Below, piece after piece: positions 25,540 to 35,086 of a stretch of DNA of 64,000 nt (within the stretch, counting starts at the first letter, position 1; each line of letters begins with the position of its first letter). Below the pieces are notes generated by a model. The model ran no database searches and was not told where the DNA came from. It saw only the letters and a list, made by a program, of their open reading frames with translations. This DNA is from Pseudomonas azerbaijanoccidentalis (GTDB lineage: Bacteria; Pseudomonadota; Gammaproteobacteria; Pseudomonadales; Pseudomonadaceae). The stretch is from the NCBI RefSeq assembly GCF_019145495.1, contig NZ_JAHSTU010000001.1:1054001-1118000 (forward strand), in the 5' to 3' direction. The translations under genes and the position numbers were made by a program.

Positions 25540-26516
25540 GCAAGCCGCGCCTGGACCCTGTCAGCGAACAAGCCATCGACTGGATGGTGCGGCTGCGCGC
25601 CGATACGCCGAGCGCCGCGTTGCAGGAGCGTTTCAACGCATGGCTGAACATGGACCCCGCACACGCGCAGGCCTGGGCCAGGTTGCATGAGCGTCTTGGC
25701 GGCTCGTTCAACACGGTGCGTGCGCTGGATCGACGTGTGCCCGGCCAGACCGAACACGCCCGTCAATTGCTGCTGCAACCTCAAAGTTCGCGGCGTGATG
25801 CGCTGCGGGTGATTGCAGGTTTGGGTCTGCTCGGGGGCGGTTTGTGGCTTGGCGCGCGCAGCCCACTGGGTGACTCGCTGATGGCCGATCTGCACACCGG
25901 TCGCGGGCAGCGCGAGCAATTCAATCTGGCCGATGGCAGCCGCCTGAGCCTGAATGCCGACAGTGCGGTGGATCTGCAGTTCGACGATCAGCAAAGGCTG
26001 GTGATCCTGCGCCGCGGCGAACTGATCATCCAGGTGGCCGCCGACCCGCACCGCCCTTTGCGCGTGCGCACTGCCCAAGGCGAAGTGCGTGCCCTGGGTA
26101 CCCGTTTCCTCGTGGCCCAGGAGCAACAGGCCACTCGCGTGGTGGTGCTGGAACACTCCGTGCGGGCGAGCCTCTTCGCGGGCAGCGAGCTTGATTTGCA
26201 GGAGGGTCAAGCCGCCCTGCTCTACGCCGAACACATTGAGCCATTGACCAGTGATCAGCGACATCGTGCCGACTGGCTCAGCGGGCGACTCAACGTCCTC
26301 GATGACCCACTGGAAAAAGTCGTGGACGCCCTGCGCCCCTACAGCCGTGGCTTTGTGCGTGTCGCCCCCGAGGTTCGGGGCTTGCGAGTCCAGGGCGTAT
26401 TCCCGCTCAACGACCCCGAGCGCACCCTCAGTGCGCTGGCTGAAACCCTGCCGATTCGCGTCGATCACTACAGCCCCTGGCTGACCTTGATCCGTGCAAA
26501 ATCAGCCCGACAATAA
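25536..26516 (+). CDS. fecR: FecR-like transmembrane sigma regulator
   Basis: A 326-residue anti-sigma/signal transducer. ATG 25536 (MSKPRLDPVSEQAIDWMVRL) starts the cytoplasmic FecR N-terminal domain (WMVRL, FNAWLNMDPAHAQAW). A hydrophobic helix follows at about 90-108 (IAGLGLLGGGLWLG) and then the periplasmic FecR domain (RGQREQFNLADGSRLSLNADSAVDL, GEVRALGTRFLV). The C-terminal STN-like part would contact the receptor's signalling domain. Standard fecI-fecR-receptor order. Confidence 0.9.
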   Translation: MSKPRLDPVSEQAIDWMVRLRADTPSAALQERFNAWLNMDPAHAQAWARLHERLGGSFNTVRALDRRVPGQTEHARQLLLQPQSSRRDALRVIAGLGLLGGGLWLGARSPLGDSLMADLHTGRGQREQFNLADGSRLSLNADSAVDLQFDDQQRLVILRRGELIIQVAADPHRPLRVRTAQGEVRALGTRFLVAQEQQATRVVVLEHSVRASLFAGSELDLQEGQAALLYAEHIEPLTSDQRHRADWLSGRLNVLDDPLEKVVDALRPYSRGFVRVAPEVRGLRVQGVFPLNDPERTLSALAETLPIRVDHYSPWLTLIRAKSARQ

Positions 26517-26606
26517 TTATTTTTGAAAATCACTCTTATTTGTGTCCGGTTTTCATTTCTCGCCCCACCTATCTCCTGACACTTCCAAACGTTTCAGGAG
26601 AATGCT

Positions 26607-29048
26607 GTGCTCAACCCGTGGTCCCACACTCTGTCGCTAACCATTGCCCTGGCAACCCTGGCGAGCCCCGCCCTGGCGCAGGCTCAAACCCTGCCGTTCA
26701 ATTTGCCCGCCGGCCCACTCGCCAGCACGTTGAATGCCATCGCCAGCCAAAGCGGTCACATCATTTCTCTGGAGCCTTCGCTGGTGCAGGGCAAACGGGC
26801 GCCGGCGGTCGTCGGCCAGTTATCGCCTGAAGAAGCGATGCAACAGGCGCTAACGGGCAGCGGCCTGCAGTTGCGAGTGACCGGGCAAGGCAACTTCAGC
26901 GTCGAGCCGGCCGCAGACAGCAATGCCACCCTGCAACTGGGCGTGACCAACATCGTCGAGAACAGCGCCGAAGCCACCACCGAAGGCTCGGGCTCCTACG
27001 CGGCAAAAGCGGTGACCATCGGCAAGGGCACCCACACCCTCAAGGAGATTCCGCAGTCGGTCACGGTGATGACCCGCAAACAGATGGATGACCAGAACCT
27101 GGTCGATCTCAAAGATGCGGCCAACCAGACCACCGGACTGGTCGGCGTACAAGGCGTCGGCAAAGGCTTGATCCTGACCTCCCGCGGTTTCCAGATCGAT
27201 GACTGGCAGTACGACGGCGTGCCGATCCCGCGTAACACCTATGCGCTGGGTAACTGGGCGACACAGGATCTGATTTTCTTCGATCGCATGGAAGTCCTGC
27301 GCGGCGCCTCCGGATTGCTGCAAGGCACCGGCAGCCCGGGCGGCGCCATCAATCTGGTACGTAAACGCGGCCAGAATGCACCGACCGTGACCGTCACCGG
27401 CAAGGCAGGTTCGTGGGATCACTACGGCCTGCAACTGGATGCCGGCGGCCCACTGAACCAGACAGGCACCGTGCGCGGGCGCATCGTGGCCGACGAAGAC
27501 CAGAGCGACTCCTTCATCGATTACGAGTGGAGCAAGACCCACTCGTTGTACGGGGCGCTGGACATCGATCTGCGTGAGGACACGACCCTGGGCCTGGCGG
27601 TCAGCCAATCCAAGGGCGAGTCGCGCCCGATGATCCGCGGTCTGCCGCGCTATGCCGGCGGCGCACCGGTCGATATATCACGCTCAACCTACACCGGCGC
27701 GCGCTGGAACCATTCGGACATCGATGTCACCACGGTCTATGCCGATCTCGAACACCGCTTCAACGACGACTGGGCGTTCAAGGTCGGCGCCGTGCGCATG
27801 ACCGAAGACAATCAGGCGAAAAACCAGCGCGTGCAAAGTGCCGGCGATGGCCTCGAAGCCGATGGCAGCGGCGTGCAATACGCCGACTTCGTGACAGATT
27901 TCGATTCGACCAAGCTCGGCCTGGACATGAACCTTGTCGGCCACTTCGACGCCTTGTCTATGCAGCATGAAGTGATGCTGGGCGGTAACTATTCCAAATA
28001 CACTTCGGACGACCGCTTCGCCCGAACCTTCAATGACAGCACCGACACCCTCTTCGGCATCAATCACAACCGCCCGGAAATCAGCTACGACGGCTTGATC
28101 AATACCGCCGGTGGTCGCGGTACGCCGAGCAAATACGACATCCGCCAAAAAGGCCTGTACGGCAGTTGGCGAGTCAAGCCGATCGAGCCGTTGACTCTGG
28201 TGCTCGGCTCGCGGGTAAGCTGGTACGACTACAGTTACAAGTCATGGACCCAGGCCGCGTTCAGCGACGTTGCCACCGCCAATCCGGAAAGCACCGCCAA
28301 CGAAACCGGAGAAGTTACGCCCTACGCCGGGATCGTCTACGACTTGACCCGTGAGTGGGCGGTGTATGCCAGCTACACCGATGTGTTCGAACCGCAAACC
28401 GTGCGCGACGCCGGCGGTTCGATGCTCAAACCGGTGATCGGCAGCAACTACGAGATCGGCCTCAAGGGCGAGCTGATGGAGGGTCGGGTCAACACGTCCC
28501 TGGCCGTGTTCCGTTACGACCAGGAGAACCGTGCACTCAACGACCTGGCTTCGGGTTTCGCCTGCGACGGTTGGTATTGCTCGACGGCCTCAGGCAAGGT
28601 TCGCAGCCAGGGGATCGAGGCCGAAATCAGCGGCGAAGTACTCACCGGCCTGCAGCTGTTTGCCGGCTACACCTACAACACCACCAAGTACCTGGATGAC
28701 CCGGTCAACGAAGGCAAAGTCTTCAGCACCTGGACGCCCAAGCACATGTTGCGGGTCTGGAGCGACTATCAGTTCAGCGGCGACTGGCGCCGTGTCAGCA
28801 CCGGCCTGGGCTTCACCACCCAAAGCCATACGCTGGGTTACGAGCACACCTTCGACGTACCGGGTTACACCGTGTGGAATGCCCGCGTCGGCTACCAGCT
28901 CACGCCGGAAATCGGCCTGGCACTGAACGCCAACAATCTGTTCGACAAGCACTACTACACGGCGGGATACAACCAGCTCGACGGCAACAACAACTTCGGT
29001 GATCCGCGTAACGTGATGTTCAGCGTGAAATACACCCCGGAGTTTTGA
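26607..29048 (+). CDS. TonB-dependent ferrisiderophore receptor with signalling domain
   Basis: An 813-residue outer-membrane receptor. The GTG start has AGGAG 6 bases upstream; a nearby ATG is out of frame. In order: signal peptide (cleaved near ALA-QAQ, residue 25), STN signalling domain (about 27-95), plug (IPQSVTVMTRKQMDDQ to GAINLVRKR, about 145-255) and a 22-strand barrel ending NVMFSVKYTPEF. This is the FpvA/FhuE-like transducer type that reports ligand binding to FecR. The siderophore is unknown; no synthesis genes are nearby, so a xenosiderophore is likely. The 90-base gap after fecR is AT-rich and probably holds the sigma-dependent promoter. Confidence 0.9.
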   Translation: MLNPWSHTLSLTIALATLASPALAQAQTLPFNLPAGPLASTLNAIASQSGHIISLEPSLVQGKRAPAVVGQLSPEEAMQQALTGSGLQLRVTGQGNFSVEPAADSNATLQLGVTNIVENSAEATTEGSGSYAAKAVTIGKGTHTLKEIPQSVTVMTRKQMDDQNLVDLKDAANQTTGLVGVQGVGKGLILTSRGFQIDDWQYDGVPIPRNTYALGNWATQDLIFFDRMEVLRGASGLLQGTGSPGGAINLVRKRGQNAPTVTVTGKAGSWDHYGLQLDAGGPLNQTGTVRGRIVADEDQSDSFIDYEWSKTHSLYGALDIDLREDTTLGLAVSQSKGESRPMIRGLPRYAGGAPVDISRSTYTGARWNHSDIDVTTVYADLEHRFNDDWAFKVGAVRMTEDNQAKNQRVQSAGDGLEADGSGVQYADFVTDFDSTKLGLDMNLVGHFDALSMQHEVMLGGNYSKYTSDDRFARTFNDSTDTLFGINHNRPEISYDGLINTAGGRGTPSKYDIRQKGLYGSWRVKPIEPLTLVLGSRVSWYDYSYKSWTQAAFSDVATANPESTANETGEVTPYAGIVYDLTREWAVYASYTDVFEPQTVRDAGGSMLKPVIGSNYEIGLKGELMEGRVNTSLAVFRYDQENRALNDLASGFACDGWYCSTASGKVRSQGIEAEISGEVLTGLQLFAGYTYNTTKYLDDPVNEGKVFSTWTPKHMLRVWSDYQFSGDWRRVSTGLGFTTQSHTLGYEHTFDVPGYTVWNARVGYQLTPEIGLALNANNLFDKHYYTAGYNQLDGNNNFGDPRNVMFSVKYTPEF

Positions 29049-29066
29049 GACTAAACACAAATCACT

Positions 29067-29163
29067 CCCTGTAAGAGCGAGCCTGCTCGCGATGAGGACC
29101 TGAAATTCAATGATGATGTTGAATGACAGACCGCTATCGCGAGCAGGCTCGCTCCTACAGGGG
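29067..29163. repeat. REPIN (GCGAGC/GCTCGC class)
   Basis: Two inverted arms, CCCTGTAAGAGCGAGCCTGC... at 29067-29096 and its complement at 29132-29163, flank a 35-base spacer. It lies between the convergent receptor and PotF-like genes. Confidence 0.8.
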
Positions 29164-29181
29164 ATTTTCTGGGCCTAGACT

Positions 29182-30282
29182 TTATTTATCCGACTTGATC
29201 GCCGTCCACGCACGCGTACGCACCCGCTCAAGCTTCTGCGGCAACGGCTGCACGACGTATAGGGTTTTCAGCGCTTCGCTGGTTGGCGTCAGGTTCGGGT
29301 TGCCGGTGATTTCCTTGTTGATCAGCGGCAGCGAATCCTTGTTGGCATTCGGGTAACCGAGGAAGTCGCTGATCGGTGCGATGACTTTCGGCTCCAGCAG
29401 CGTGTTGAGGAATTCGTGGGCCTCTTCGACGTTCTTCGCGCTTTTTGGAATGGCGAACGTGTCGAACCAGATCGGCGCGCCTTCCTTCGGCAAACGCCAG
29501 TCGACGACCACGCCATTGCCCGCTTCTTTGGCGCGATTGCCGAACTGGTAGAAGCTGCCGGAGTAACCGATGGCCACGCAGATATCACCGTTGGCGATGT
29601 CGGTCATGTACTTGGCGGAGTTGAAGTAGGTGACGTACGGCCGAATCTTCAGCATCAACGCCTTGGCTTTTTCGTAGTCATCGGGGTTCTGGCTGTTGGG
29701 GTCCAGTCCCAAATAATGCAGGGCCAGCGGCAGGATTTCCGAAGGCGAGTCGAGCATCGCTACGCCGCAGGACTTGAGCTTTTCCATATTCTCGGGCTTG
29801 AACACCAGGTCCCAGCTGTCCACCGGGGCATTCTCGCCCAGCGCGGCCTTGACCTTCGCCGGGTTGAAGCCGATCAACACGGTGCCGTACATATAAGGCA
29901 CGCCGTATTGATTGCCAGGGTCATTCTTGTCCAGCAACTTGAGCAGTGCCGGGTCCTGGTGCTTCCAGTTGGGCAACTTGGACTTGTCGAGTTTCTGGAA
30001 CACGCCGGCCTTGATCTGGGTTTCGATGAACTGATTCGAAGGCACCACCAAATCGTATCCCGAGTTACCGGTCAGCAGCTTGGCTTCCAGGGACTCGTTG
30101 GTGTCGAACGTATCCCAGGTCACTTTGATCCCGGTTTGTGCGGCGAAGTCCTTGGGCACGGACGGCAGGATGTAGTCCGCCCAGTTGTATACCCTCAGCT
30201 CGCGCTGTTCGGCGTGAACGGCGCTGGCCAGCAGCGTCAGCCCACAAACCGTGGCGCCCAGAATGCGTTTCATAATGTCCAT
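29182..30282 (-). CDS. polyamine-type ABC transporter substrate-binding protein (PotF/SpuD-like)
   Basis: A 366-residue periplasmic binding protein with a signal peptide (about residues 1-24, VHA-EQRELR). RVYNWADYILPSV at the mature start, TFDTNESLEAKLLTGNSGYDLVVPSN and WFDTFAIPKSAKN are typical of the PotF/SpuD/SpuE branch that binds putrescine or spermidine. GGGGA precedes ATG 30282 by about 8 bases; ATG 30273 is an alternative. No permease or ATPase is adjacent, so it is an orphan that must work with components elsewhere or serve in sensing. The amidase is divergent. Confidence 0.87.
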   Translation of the reverse strand: MDIMKRILGATVCGLTLLASAVHAEQRELRVYNWADYILPSVPKDFAAQTGIKVTWDTFDTNESLEAKLLTGNSGYDLVVPSNQFIETQIKAGVFQKLDKSKLPNWKHQDPALLKLLDKNDPGNQYGVPYMYGTVLIGFNPAKVKAALGENAPVDSWDLVFKPENMEKLKSCGVAMLDSPSEILPLALHYLGLDPNSQNPDDYEKAKALMLKIRPYVTYFNSAKYMTDIANGDICVAIGYSGSFYQFGNRAKEAGNGVVVDWRLPKEGAPIWFDTFAIPKSAKNVEEAHEFLNTLLEPKVIAPISDFLGYPNANKDSLPLINKEITGNPNLTPTSEALKTLYVVQPLPQKLERVRTRAWTAIKSDK

Positions 30283-30634
30283 GGATCAGTTCCCCAATGT
30301 CAGCTCGTTGGTTTTTTTAGTGTCTGTACACGGCAGTGGCCCTGGAAACGGCCAGGGGCAAGGAAGCAAAGATCTGGTTTTGGATTCGGTCGGTGCTGGC
30401 GAATCAGCAATCCGGCTTCGATTCTTGCTGACAGCCTAGACGGTTCACAGCGTGTGATCGGCCAAAAGGGGATCGAAATGGCCATTATCCGTGTCCGGAT
30501 GGATGAGCAATGGCGGCGCCCTGCCCCGGCTTAGTGCAAAATACGCGGCCAAGGTTGAAATCCGGATCCCGTCGCGCAAGGCTGCAACCCGATCCGTCAT
30601 GACATTCATTTTTGAGAGAGCCGGTGGTAACCGC
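30283..30634. other. intergenic region, divergent promoters
   Basis: These 352 bases separate the PotF-like gene and the amidase. The amidase frame is open back to 30491, but the added residues do not look like amidase. No operator, hairpin or repeat was recognised. Confidence 0.4.
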
Positions 30635-32344
30635 ATGATTGAAGTCACCGAAGTTTCCATTGCCCAACTGCGCGCTGCGCTCGAATCCGGCCAGACCACG
30701 TCGGTCGAGCTGGTCCAGGCTTACCTCGCGCGGATCGACGCCTACGACGGCGCCGACACTTCGACCGCGCTCAATGCCGTGGTGGTACGCAACCCGGATG
30801 CACTCCAGGAAGCCCAGGCCAGCGATGCCCGTCGGGCCAAAGGCCAGGCGCTGGGGCCGCTCGATGGCATTCCTTATACGGCCAAGGACAGTTACCTGGT
30901 CAAAGGGCTGACCGCCGCTTCGGGCAGCCCCGCGTTCAAGGATCTGATCGCTTATCGCGATGCGTTCACCGTCGAGCGACTGCGCGCTGCCGGTGCAATC
31001 TGCCTGGGCAAGACCAACATGCCGCCCATGGCCAACGGCGGTATGCAACGCGGGGTCTACGGACGCGCCGAAAGTCCGTACAACGCCGATTACCTCACGG
31101 CCCCGTTCGCCTCCGGTTCGTCCAATGGGGCGGGTACGGCAACCGCGGCGAGTTTCGCGGCGTTCGGTTTGGCGGAAGAAACCTGGTCGAGCGGTCGTGG
31201 TCCGGCGTCGAACAATGGCTTGTGCGCCTATACGCCTTCGCGCGGAGTGATCTCGGTGCGCGGCAACTGGCCGTTGACGCCGACCATGGACGTGGTCGTG
31301 CCGTTTGCCAGGACCATGGCCGACCTGCTCGAAGTGCTCGACGTGGTGGTGGCGGACGACCCCGATACCCGTGGCGATCTGTGGCGCCTGCAACCCTGGG
31401 TGCCGATTCCGAGTGTTGCGTCGGTGCGCCCCGCTTCTTATTTGGAGCTGGCGGTGAAACCCGATGCCCTGGCGGGTAAACGCCTTGGCGTGCCGCGCAT
31501 GTACATCAACGCCGACGCGGACACGGGCACGTCAGAGGCACCGGGCATCGGTGGCCCGACCGGTCAACGCATCAACACTCGTGCCTCGGTGATCGATCTT
31601 TGGAAACAAGCACGTTCGGCCCTCGAAGCCGCTGGCGCCGAAGTGATCGAAGTCGATTTCCCGCTGGTGTCCAATTGCGAGGGTGATCGTCCCGGAGCAC
31701 CGACGGTGTTCAATCGCGGGATCGTGTCCAAGGAGTTCCTGCACCACGAATTGTGGGACCTGACGGCGTGGGCGTTCGATGACTTCCTGCAAGCCAACGG
31801 CGATCCGAAGTTGAACCGCCTGGTCGATGTCGATGGACCGAAGATTTTCCCGCACGACCCGGGCACCTTGCCCAACCGTGAGGGCGACCTGGCCGCCGGC
31901 ATGGACGAGTACGTGAAGATGGCCGAGCGCGGTATCACGCCGTGGGACCAGATCAGCACCGTGCCCGATGGTCTGCGTGGGCTTGAACAGACGCGCAAGC
32001 TTGATCTGGAAGACTGGATGGATCGCCTGGGCCTGGACGCGGTGCTGTTCCCGACGGTCGCAGATGTAGGCCCGGCGGACGCCGACGTCAATCCGGCGTC
32101 TGCCGACATCGCCTGGAGCAACGGGGTTTGGGTGGCCAACGGCAACCTCGCCATCCGTCACCTGGGCGTGCCGACAGTCACCGTGCCCATGGGCATCATG
32201 GCGGATATCGGCATGCCCGTCGGGCTGACCTTCGCCGGCCGCGCCTATGACGACTCGGCGTTGCTGCGTTTTGCTTCGGCGTTTGAGGCAACCGGCAGCA
32301 AGCGATTGATTCCGCCGCGCACGCCATCTTTGGCTGGCAAGTGA
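30635..32344 (+). CDS. amidase-signature family hydrolase
   Basis: A 569-residue protein from ATG 30635 (MIEVTEVSIAQLRAAL). It has the Ser-cisSer-Lys triad at family spacing: K84 (TAKDSY), S162 (GSSNGAG) and S186 (ETWSSGRGPAS), with 24 residues between the serines as in FAAH. The glycine-rich GTDTGGS before the nucleophile is replaced by AEETWSS, and GGSSGG by SGSSNG, so this is a divergent subgroup. It may hydrolyse an amide or amino-acid conjugate in the cytoplasm. Divergent from a PotF-like binding protein, which hints at acylated polyamines or similar amides; that is speculation. Confidence 0.8.
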   Translation: MIEVTEVSIAQLRAALESGQTTSVELVQAYLARIDAYDGADTSTALNAVVVRNPDALQEAQASDARRAKGQALGPLDGIPYTAKDSYLVKGLTAASGSPAFKDLIAYRDAFTVERLRAAGAICLGKTNMPPMANGGMQRGVYGRAESPYNADYLTAPFASGSSNGAGTATAASFAAFGLAEETWSSGRGPASNNGLCAYTPSRGVISVRGNWPLTPTMDVVVPFARTMADLLEVLDVVVADDPDTRGDLWRLQPWVPIPSVASVRPASYLELAVKPDALAGKRLGVPRMYINADADTGTSEAPGIGGPTGQRINTRASVIDLWKQARSALEAAGAEVIEVDFPLVSNCEGDRPGAPTVFNRGIVSKEFLHHELWDLTAWAFDDFLQANGDPKLNRLVDVDGPKIFPHDPGTLPNREGDLAAGMDEYVKMAERGITPWDQISTVPDGLRGLEQTRKLDLEDWMDRLGLDAVLFPTVADVGPADADVNPASADIAWSNGVWVANGNLAIRHLGVPTVTVPMGIMADIGMPVGLTFAGRAYDDSALLRFASAFEATGSKRLIPPRTPSLAGK

Positions 32345-32353
32345 TTGCGGTGA

Positions 32354-33763
32354 CCGTCCGCCGACATTGATGTTGGATGGGATGGCCTCATCGCTAGCAG
32401 GCTAGCTCCCACAAGTTTTGCGGTGGTCACGGCGTTTGTGGCTCCACACAAATCCAATGTGGGACCTAGCCTGCTAGCGATGGCGGTGTGTCAGCCAGCA
32501 TCGATGTCGGGAGTGCTGGCCTCATCGCTAGCAGGCTAGCTCCCACAAGTTTTGCGGTGGTCACGGCGTTTGTGGCTCCGCTCAAATCCAATGGGGGAGC
32601 TAGCCTGCTAGCGATGGCGGTGTGTCAGCCAGCATCGATGTCGGGAGTGCTGGCCTCATCGCTAGCAGGCTATCTCCCACAAGTTTTGTGGTGGTCACGG
32701 CGTTTGTGGCTCCGCTCAAATCCAATGTGGGAGCTAGCCTGCTAGCGATGGCGGTGTGTCAGCCAGCATCGATGTCGGGAGTGCTGACCTCATCGCTAGC
32801 AGGCTAGCTCCCACAGGGTTTTGTGGTGGTCACAGCATTTGTGGCTCCGCACAAATCCAATGTGGGAGCTAGCCTGCTAGCGATGGCGGTGTGTCAGCCA
32901 GCATCGATGTCGGGAGTGCTGACCTCATCGCTAGCAGGCTAGCTCCCACAAGTTTTGCGGTGGTCACAGCGTTTGTGGCTCCGCACAAATCCAATGTGGG
33001 AGCTAGCCTGCTAGCGATGGCGGTGTGTCAGCCAGTATCGATGTCGGGAGTGCTGACCTCATCGCTAGCAGGCTAGCTCCCACAAGTTTTGCGGTGGTCA
33101 CAGCGTTTGTGGCTCCGCACAAATCCAATGTGGGAGCTAGCCTGATGGCGATGGCGGTGTGTCAGCCAGCATCGATGTCGGGAGTGCTGACCTCATCGCT
33201 AGCAGGCTAGCTCCCACAAGTTTTGCGGTGGTCACGGCGTTTGTGGCTCCGCACAAATCCAATGTGGGAGCTAGCCTGCTAGCGATGGCGGTGTGTCAGC
33301 CAGTATCGATGTCGGGAGTGCTGACCTCATCGCTAGCAGGCTAGCTCCCACAGGGTTTTGCGGTGGTCACGGCGTTTGTGGCTCCGCACAAATCCAATGT
33401 GGGAGCTAGCCTGCTAGCGATGGCGGTATGTCAGCCAGCATCGATATCGGGAGTGCTGACCTCATCGCTAGCAAGCTAGCTCCCACAAGTTTTGCGGTGG
33501 TCACGGCGTTTGTGGCTCCGCACAAATCCATTGTGGGAGCTAGCCTGCTAGCGATGGCGGTGTGTCAGCCAGTATCGATGTCGGGAGTGCTGACCTCATC
33601 GCTAGCAGGCTAGCTCCCACAGGGTTTTGCGGTGGTCACGGCGTTTGTGGCTCCGCTCAAATCCAATGTGGGAGCTAGCCTGCTAGCGATGGCGGTGTGT
33701 CAGCCAGCATCGATATCGGGAGTGCTGGCCTCATCGCTAGCAGGCTAGCGATGGCGGTGTGGA
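32354..33763. repeat. tandem array of about ten 134/135-bp REPIN units
   Basis: The whole gap between the convergent amidase and OprD genes is a head-to-tail array. Units start near 32488, 32622, 32756, 32891, 33025, 33159, 33293, 33428 and 33562, with a diverged first unit from about 32354 and a partial last one. Each holds inverted arms (CATCGCTAGCAGGCTAGCTC and complement) around a 44-base spacer beginning AGTTTTG or GGGTTTTG. The 135-bp units carry the extra base in CACAGGGTTTT. The last hairpin at 33731-33757 has lost its spacer, fusing the two arms. Units differ by only a few bases, so the array is recent or homogenised. No gene is present. Confidence 0.95.
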
Positions 33764-35086
33764 TTACAACAACGGGATCGAGTAGTTGATGATGAAGCGG
33801 CTCTGATCCACATCACGCCCCGCGTCGGTGTTCGACTGGCCGTTGCGCAGTGAGAAACCGACGTTTTTGAACGTGCCCGACTGGACCACGTAGTCGAGTG
33901 TCATGTCGCGTTCCCACTCGGACTGATCGCTGCCGTTCTGCACTTTGATGTCCGTGCCCTTCAGGTACACGATCGATGCCTTCAGCCCCGGTACACCCAG
34001 CGCGGCGAAGTCGTAGGTGTATTGGCCGAAGTGGGTCTGCTCGCCCGCGCGGGTAAAGCTCTGGATCATGCGGTCGGTGGGCAGGTAGACGCTGCCGCCA
34101 CCGGCCCCTTTGTCCGGCAGGCTGCCCTGGTTGGGCTGGACGAAGTTACTCCCATCACCCACCCGTTGATGCCCCAGCGTGACCGCGTGGCCACCATTGG
34201 CATAAGTGATCATCGCCGCCCAGGTGCTGTTGTCGATTTCACCGTTGTTGTCTTCGGTGTAACCCGACGCGCGATAACCTTGCGCCCGGCCCGCGGCGGA
34301 ACTGTTGGCACCGCTCGACGTGGTGCGGAAGTAGCGCAAATCGGTGGTGATCGAACTGGCGCTGTCGATCGGCAGCAAATGCGTCAGGCCGACAAAGTTC
34401 TGGTTGTAGAAGTCTTCCAGCTGCGCAAAGTAATACTGCGCCTTCAAAGTTTTGGTGATTTCGTAGTCGCCACCGGCAAAGTAGAACTTGTTGCTGTCCC
34501 GGGTGGCGCCCGCCACCGACAACCCCGTACGGTCAGTCGAGGCCCGTCCGACTGCCTGCTCCAGCAAACCACCGGTCAGGGTCAAGCCGTCGATGTCTTT
34601 CGACGTGACCTGCGTACCGGTGAACGACTGCGGCAGCACACGCGCATCGTTGGAAATCAGGATCGGCAACTTCGGTAACAGCGTGCCGTAGCGCAGCTCG
34701 GTTTTGGCAATGCGCATTTTCGCGGTCGGGCCGAAGCTGCTCCAGCTGTCGGCAGCGTCGTCGCCATCGCTGGGGATCATGCCGCTTCCGACGTGGCGCC
34801 CGCGTCCGCTGTCCAGCGTCACGCCGAGCAACGCTTGGGCGTCCAGGCCAAAACCGACGGTGCCCTGGGTAAATCCGGACTCATAGCGCAGTACAAAACC
34901 CTGTGCGGTCTCTTCGGTTTTAGACGGGTCTGCCGCGCCGTCGCGGTTGTCGCTGTTGAAGTACAGCGTGCGCATCGAAAGCGTGGCTTTGCTGTCTTCC
35001 AGAAAGCCATGGGCGCCGTCTGCGGCCTCGGCGCTCATGGAGCCGGCGGCCAGCAGAATGGCGGTGGGAATTGCTCGTTTGAACAT
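33764..35086 (-). CDS. OprD-family outer-membrane porin
   Basis: A 440-residue precursor (signal peptide cleaved near AEA-ADG) with OprD landmarks: TLYFNSDNRD, YESGFTQGTVGFGLDAQALLG, VLPQSFTGTQVTSKDIDGLTL, YFAQLEDFYNQNF, and a C-terminal barrel strand RFIINYSIPLL. GGAG precedes ATG by about 8 bases. Occ channels take up amino acids or carboxylates. Its stop lies directly against the REPIN array. No catabolic gene is adjacent, so the substrate is unknown. Confidence 0.88.
   Translation of the reverse strand: MFKRAIPTAILLAAGSMSAEAADGAHGFLEDSKATLSMRTLYFNSDNRDGAADPSKTEETAQGFVLRYESGFTQGTVGFGLDAQALLGVTLDSGRGRHVGSGMIPSDGDDAADSWSSFGPTAKMRIAKTELRYGTLLPKLPILISNDARVLPQSFTGTQVTSKDIDGLTLTGGLLEQAVGRASTDRTGLSVAGATRDSNKFYFAGGDYEITKTLKAQYYFAQLEDFYNQNFVGLTHLLPIDSASSITTDLRYFRTTSSGANSSAAGRAQGYRASGYTEDNNGEIDNSTWAAMITYANGGHAVTLGHQRVGDGSNFVQPNQGSLPDKGAGGGSVYLPTDRMIQSFTRAGEQTHFGQYTYDFAALGVPGLKASIVYLKGTDIKVQNGSDQSEWERDMTLDYVVQSGTFKNVGFSLRNGQSNTDAGRDVDQSRFIINYSIPLL

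Noticed and set aside
32488..33613. Family of repeated 61-residue reading frames (MSASIDVGSA...)
   Set aside because: They arise only because each repeat unit has the same short frame; there is no ribosome site and the unit length is not a multiple of three, so they are not proteins.
32354..33763. Possible CRISPR array
   Set aside because: The repeat unit is 134-135 bp with large internal inverted arms, the 'spacers' are nearly identical between units and no cas gene is present, so this is a REPIN array.
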